The position numbers and the translations under genes were made by a program. A stretch of 64,000 bases of DNA from Rhizobium cauense (GTDB taxonomy: Bacteria; Pseudomonadota; Alphaproteobacteria; Rhizobiales; Rhizobiaceae). Position 1 is the stretch's first letter. The number at the start of each line of letters is the position of its first letter. Shown here piece by piece: positions 62,676 to 64,000 of this stretch. The stretch is from contig NZ_JAEUAT010000022.1 of the NCBI RefSeq assembly GCF_019511525.1, positions 42,513 to 106,512 of the forward strand. Reading direction: 5' to 3'. The notes under the pieces are model-generated. The model was not told the DNA's origin. It saw nothing but the letters and a program-made list of their open reading frames with translations, and made no database searches.

Positions 62676-63878
62676 ATGCAAGGCTCCATGACCAGACGCA
62701 CGCTGATGCGGTTCGCAGGCGCAGCCGCCACCGTCGCGACGACATCAAACCTACTCATGTCCGCAGCGCATGCAGAAACGATCAGCGGGGACATGTATTG
62801 GGAACTCGTCCGTCACCAGTTCATCTTCCCGGACACTGCGATTCCGATGAACAGCGCGAACCTGTGCCCGTCCTTCGAGTCTGTGGCCTCCAAGGTGGCT
62901 GAGTTGACCCGCGTCGTAGACTACGACGTTTCATTGAATAACCGTGCGCAGTTCAACGACCGGCTCTCCAGTTCCCGAATGAAGGTCGCGACCCAGATCG
63001 GAGCCGATCCGGACGAAATCGCCCTGGTTCGAAACACCTCCGAAGCCAACAGCGTCATCACCAACGGTCTCGATTTCAAGTCGGGAGACGAGGTGGTCAT
63101 CTGGGACCAGAACCACGTTACAAACAACGAGGCGTGGGATATCCGGGCCCGGCGGTTTGGCCTGAAGGTCGTGCGCGTGGCATTGCCGCGACTACCCGAG
63201 AGTGACGAACAGATCGTCGAACTGTTCTCCAAGGCCTGCACCGACCGAACGAAGATCGTCAGCTTCACGGAGTGCTCCAATGTGAGTGGACTGAAGCTCC
63301 CGGCCAAGAAAATTGCGGCGAGGGCTCGCGAGAGGGGCATCCATTGCCATGTCGATGGGGCCCAGAGCTGGGGCGCGTCGGCGCTCAACCTGCACGACAT
63401 GGGATGCGACAGCTTCTCAGCCAGCGCGCACAAGTGGTTCATGGGTCCGAAGGAGGTCGGCATCCTCTATGTGCGCAAAGGGCGCGCCGGCGGAATATGG
63501 CCAAACACGATCGGCTACACCGGAGAGATCAAGGTCGAACTTGACCTCGACAACGCAAAGAAATTTGAAACGCTCGGACAACGCGACGACGCGGCCATTG
63601 CAGCGATCGCGGAGACTGCGGATATACACACGCAGATCGGCCCCCAGCGGATAGAAGCCCGCATCGCGGAGCTTGCAAGCCAACTCAAGCGGGGATTAAG
63701 GGACCTCGGGGCGAGCCTTGTTACCCCGGAAAGCCCTACGATGAGCGGCGGGGTGGTTGTGATAGAGGTACCGAAGGAAAACCAGAAAACGGTGGTCGAT
63801 ACCCTTTATTCAAAATTCGGGATAGCAGCCTCGTCCAGCGGTGGGTTACGACTTTGCCCTCACATCTACAATACGTAA
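62676..63878 (+). CDS. Tat-exported class V aminotransferase-like (isopenicillin N epimerase-like) protein, 3' end cut by an IS
   Basis: A PLP-dependent fold-type I protein. N-terminal twin-arginine signal MTRRTLMRFAGAAATVATT, then the aminotransferase core (about 60-400): LVRNTSEANSVITNG, HVDGAQSWGASALNLHD and the PLP-Lys in FSASAHKWFMGPKE. Export by Tat makes it unlike ordinary cytosolic desulfurases. The chain ends CPHIYNT, where homologues run on about 15-20 residues with a helical tail. The stop TAA is formed by the first bases of the IS66 end. Probably C-terminally truncated; whether it still works is unknown. Confidence 0.85.
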   Translation: MQGSMTRRTLMRFAGAAATVATTSNLLMSAAHAETISGDMYWELVRHQFIFPDTAIPMNSANLCPSFESVASKVAELTRVVDYDVSLNNRAQFNDRLSSSRMKVATQIGADPDEIALVRNTSEANSVITNGLDFKSGDEVVIWDQNHVTNNEAWDIRARRFGLKVVRVALPRLPESDEQIVELFSKACTDRTKIVSFTECSNVSGLKLPAKKIAARARERGIHCHVDGAQSWGASALNLHDMGCDSFSASAHKWFMGPKEVGILYVRKGRAGGIWPNTIGYTGEIKVELDLDNAKKFETLGQRDDAAIAAIAETADIHTQIGPQRIEARIAELASQLKRGLRDLGASLVTPESPTMSGGVVVIEVPKENQKTVVDTLYSKFGIAASSSGGLRLCPHIYNT

Positions 63879-64000
63879 GCGACAAGCTGGGGCCGTTCAG
63901 GCGGCATAGTTCCACGGCATGAGGGCGTCGATTTCGCTGCTGGGCCATCCATTTGCGAGGCGCTCGAGTGCCTGAGTAAGCCAGGCTTGCGGATCGACAG
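63875..64000 (-). mobile_element. IS66-family insertion sequence, one end (partial)
   Basis: The sequence GTAAGCGACA begins a typical IS66-family terminal inverted repeat, and the first gene read inward is the C-terminus of the IS66 transposase. The element entered the 3' end of the aminotransferase gene; the other end and the 8-bp target duplication lie beyond the window. Confidence 0.8.
63897..64000 (-). CDS. tnpC: IS66-family transposase (TnpC), C-terminal fragment
   Basis: The last 33 residues are visible: VDPQAWLTQALERLAN then SSEIDALMPWNYAA and TGA. The pattern (D-x-x-AWL-T-x-x-L-x-R, DxLMPWxY) is the standard IS66 TnpC ending. The rest of the gene lies outside the window, so integrity cannot be judged. 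Confidence 0.85.
   Translation of the reverse strand, partial: VDPQAWLTQALERLANGWPSSEIDALMPWNYAA

Overview
The window reads as chromosome or chromid DNA of an alphaproteobacterium of the Rhizobiaceae (Sinorhizobium/Ensifer, Rhizobium or a close relative). The signs are a RopA-type porin with a rhizobial N-terminus, DUF982 and DUF2934 small proteins, a class Ib ribonucleotide reductase operon behind a cobalamin riboswitch, a DUF3141-pta-ackA-fabI operon of the type described in Sinorhizobium meliloti, FrcABC-like sugar transport, and GC-rich third codon positions throughout. I see no tRNA, rRNA, CRISPR array or phage module. The only mobile DNA is the end of an IS66-family element at the right edge.

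Layout. 0-8.5 kb: a partial Rrf2 regulator, two small proteins, NAD synthetase (nadE) divergent from a degenerate transhydrogenase-alpha-like protein, the main porin, a second Rrf2 regulator, a secreted lectin-like protein and ZntB. 8.7-14.4 kb: a tandem universal stress protein, a LysR regulator, and a FecBCD-type ABC transporter behind a cobalamin riboswitch. 14.5-17.7 kb: alditol-oxidase-like flavoenzyme, AraC regulator and divergent EamA exporter. 17.7-21 kb: a non-coding stretch with hairpins, then a run of small genes (S21, DUF982, DUF2934, a glycine-zipper lipoprotein) and a secreted Gly/Asn/Ser-rich repeat protein. 21-26 kb: a class III cyclase with N-terminal CxxC pairs and a TetR-HlyD-ABC efflux operon with ATGA overlaps. 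26-30 kb: a propeller protein and TPR/winged-helix regulator facing a DUF899 gene, then an aldo/keto reductase. 30.5-35.4 kb: an outer-membrane beta-barrel, an atypical SDR with divergent LysR, and KatG.

35.6-40 kb: nrdHIEF, transcribed leftward from a promoter with a candidate NrdR box and a cobalamin riboswitch, so that vitamin B12 should shut off the B12-independent reductase. 40-45.5 kb: a DUF3300-DUF2950-membrane protein operon facing an MltF-like lytic transglycosylase. 45.5-48.3 kb: a POT peptide transporter, a small protein and an SDR. 48.5-55.7 kb: an unsaturated-uronate module (KdgF-like cupin, KduD, KduI, CUT2 ABC transporter, aldehyde dehydrogenase, divergent GntR regulator). 56-61.3 kb: the DUF3141-pta-ackA-fabI operon. 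61.6-64 kb: a zinc alcohol dehydrogenase and a Tat-exported class V aminotransferase-like protein whose 3' end is cut by the IS66 element.

The most notable points are the two cobalamin riboswitches, a 21-codon leader ORF with an in-frame TAG behind the first one, the transhydrogenase-like protein with an eroded nucleotide-binding loop next to nadE, and the aminotransferase gene whose stop codon is supplied by the inserted IS. No clearly new multi-gene system such as a defence island is evident; the rest is ordinary rhizobial accessory and metabolic DNA.
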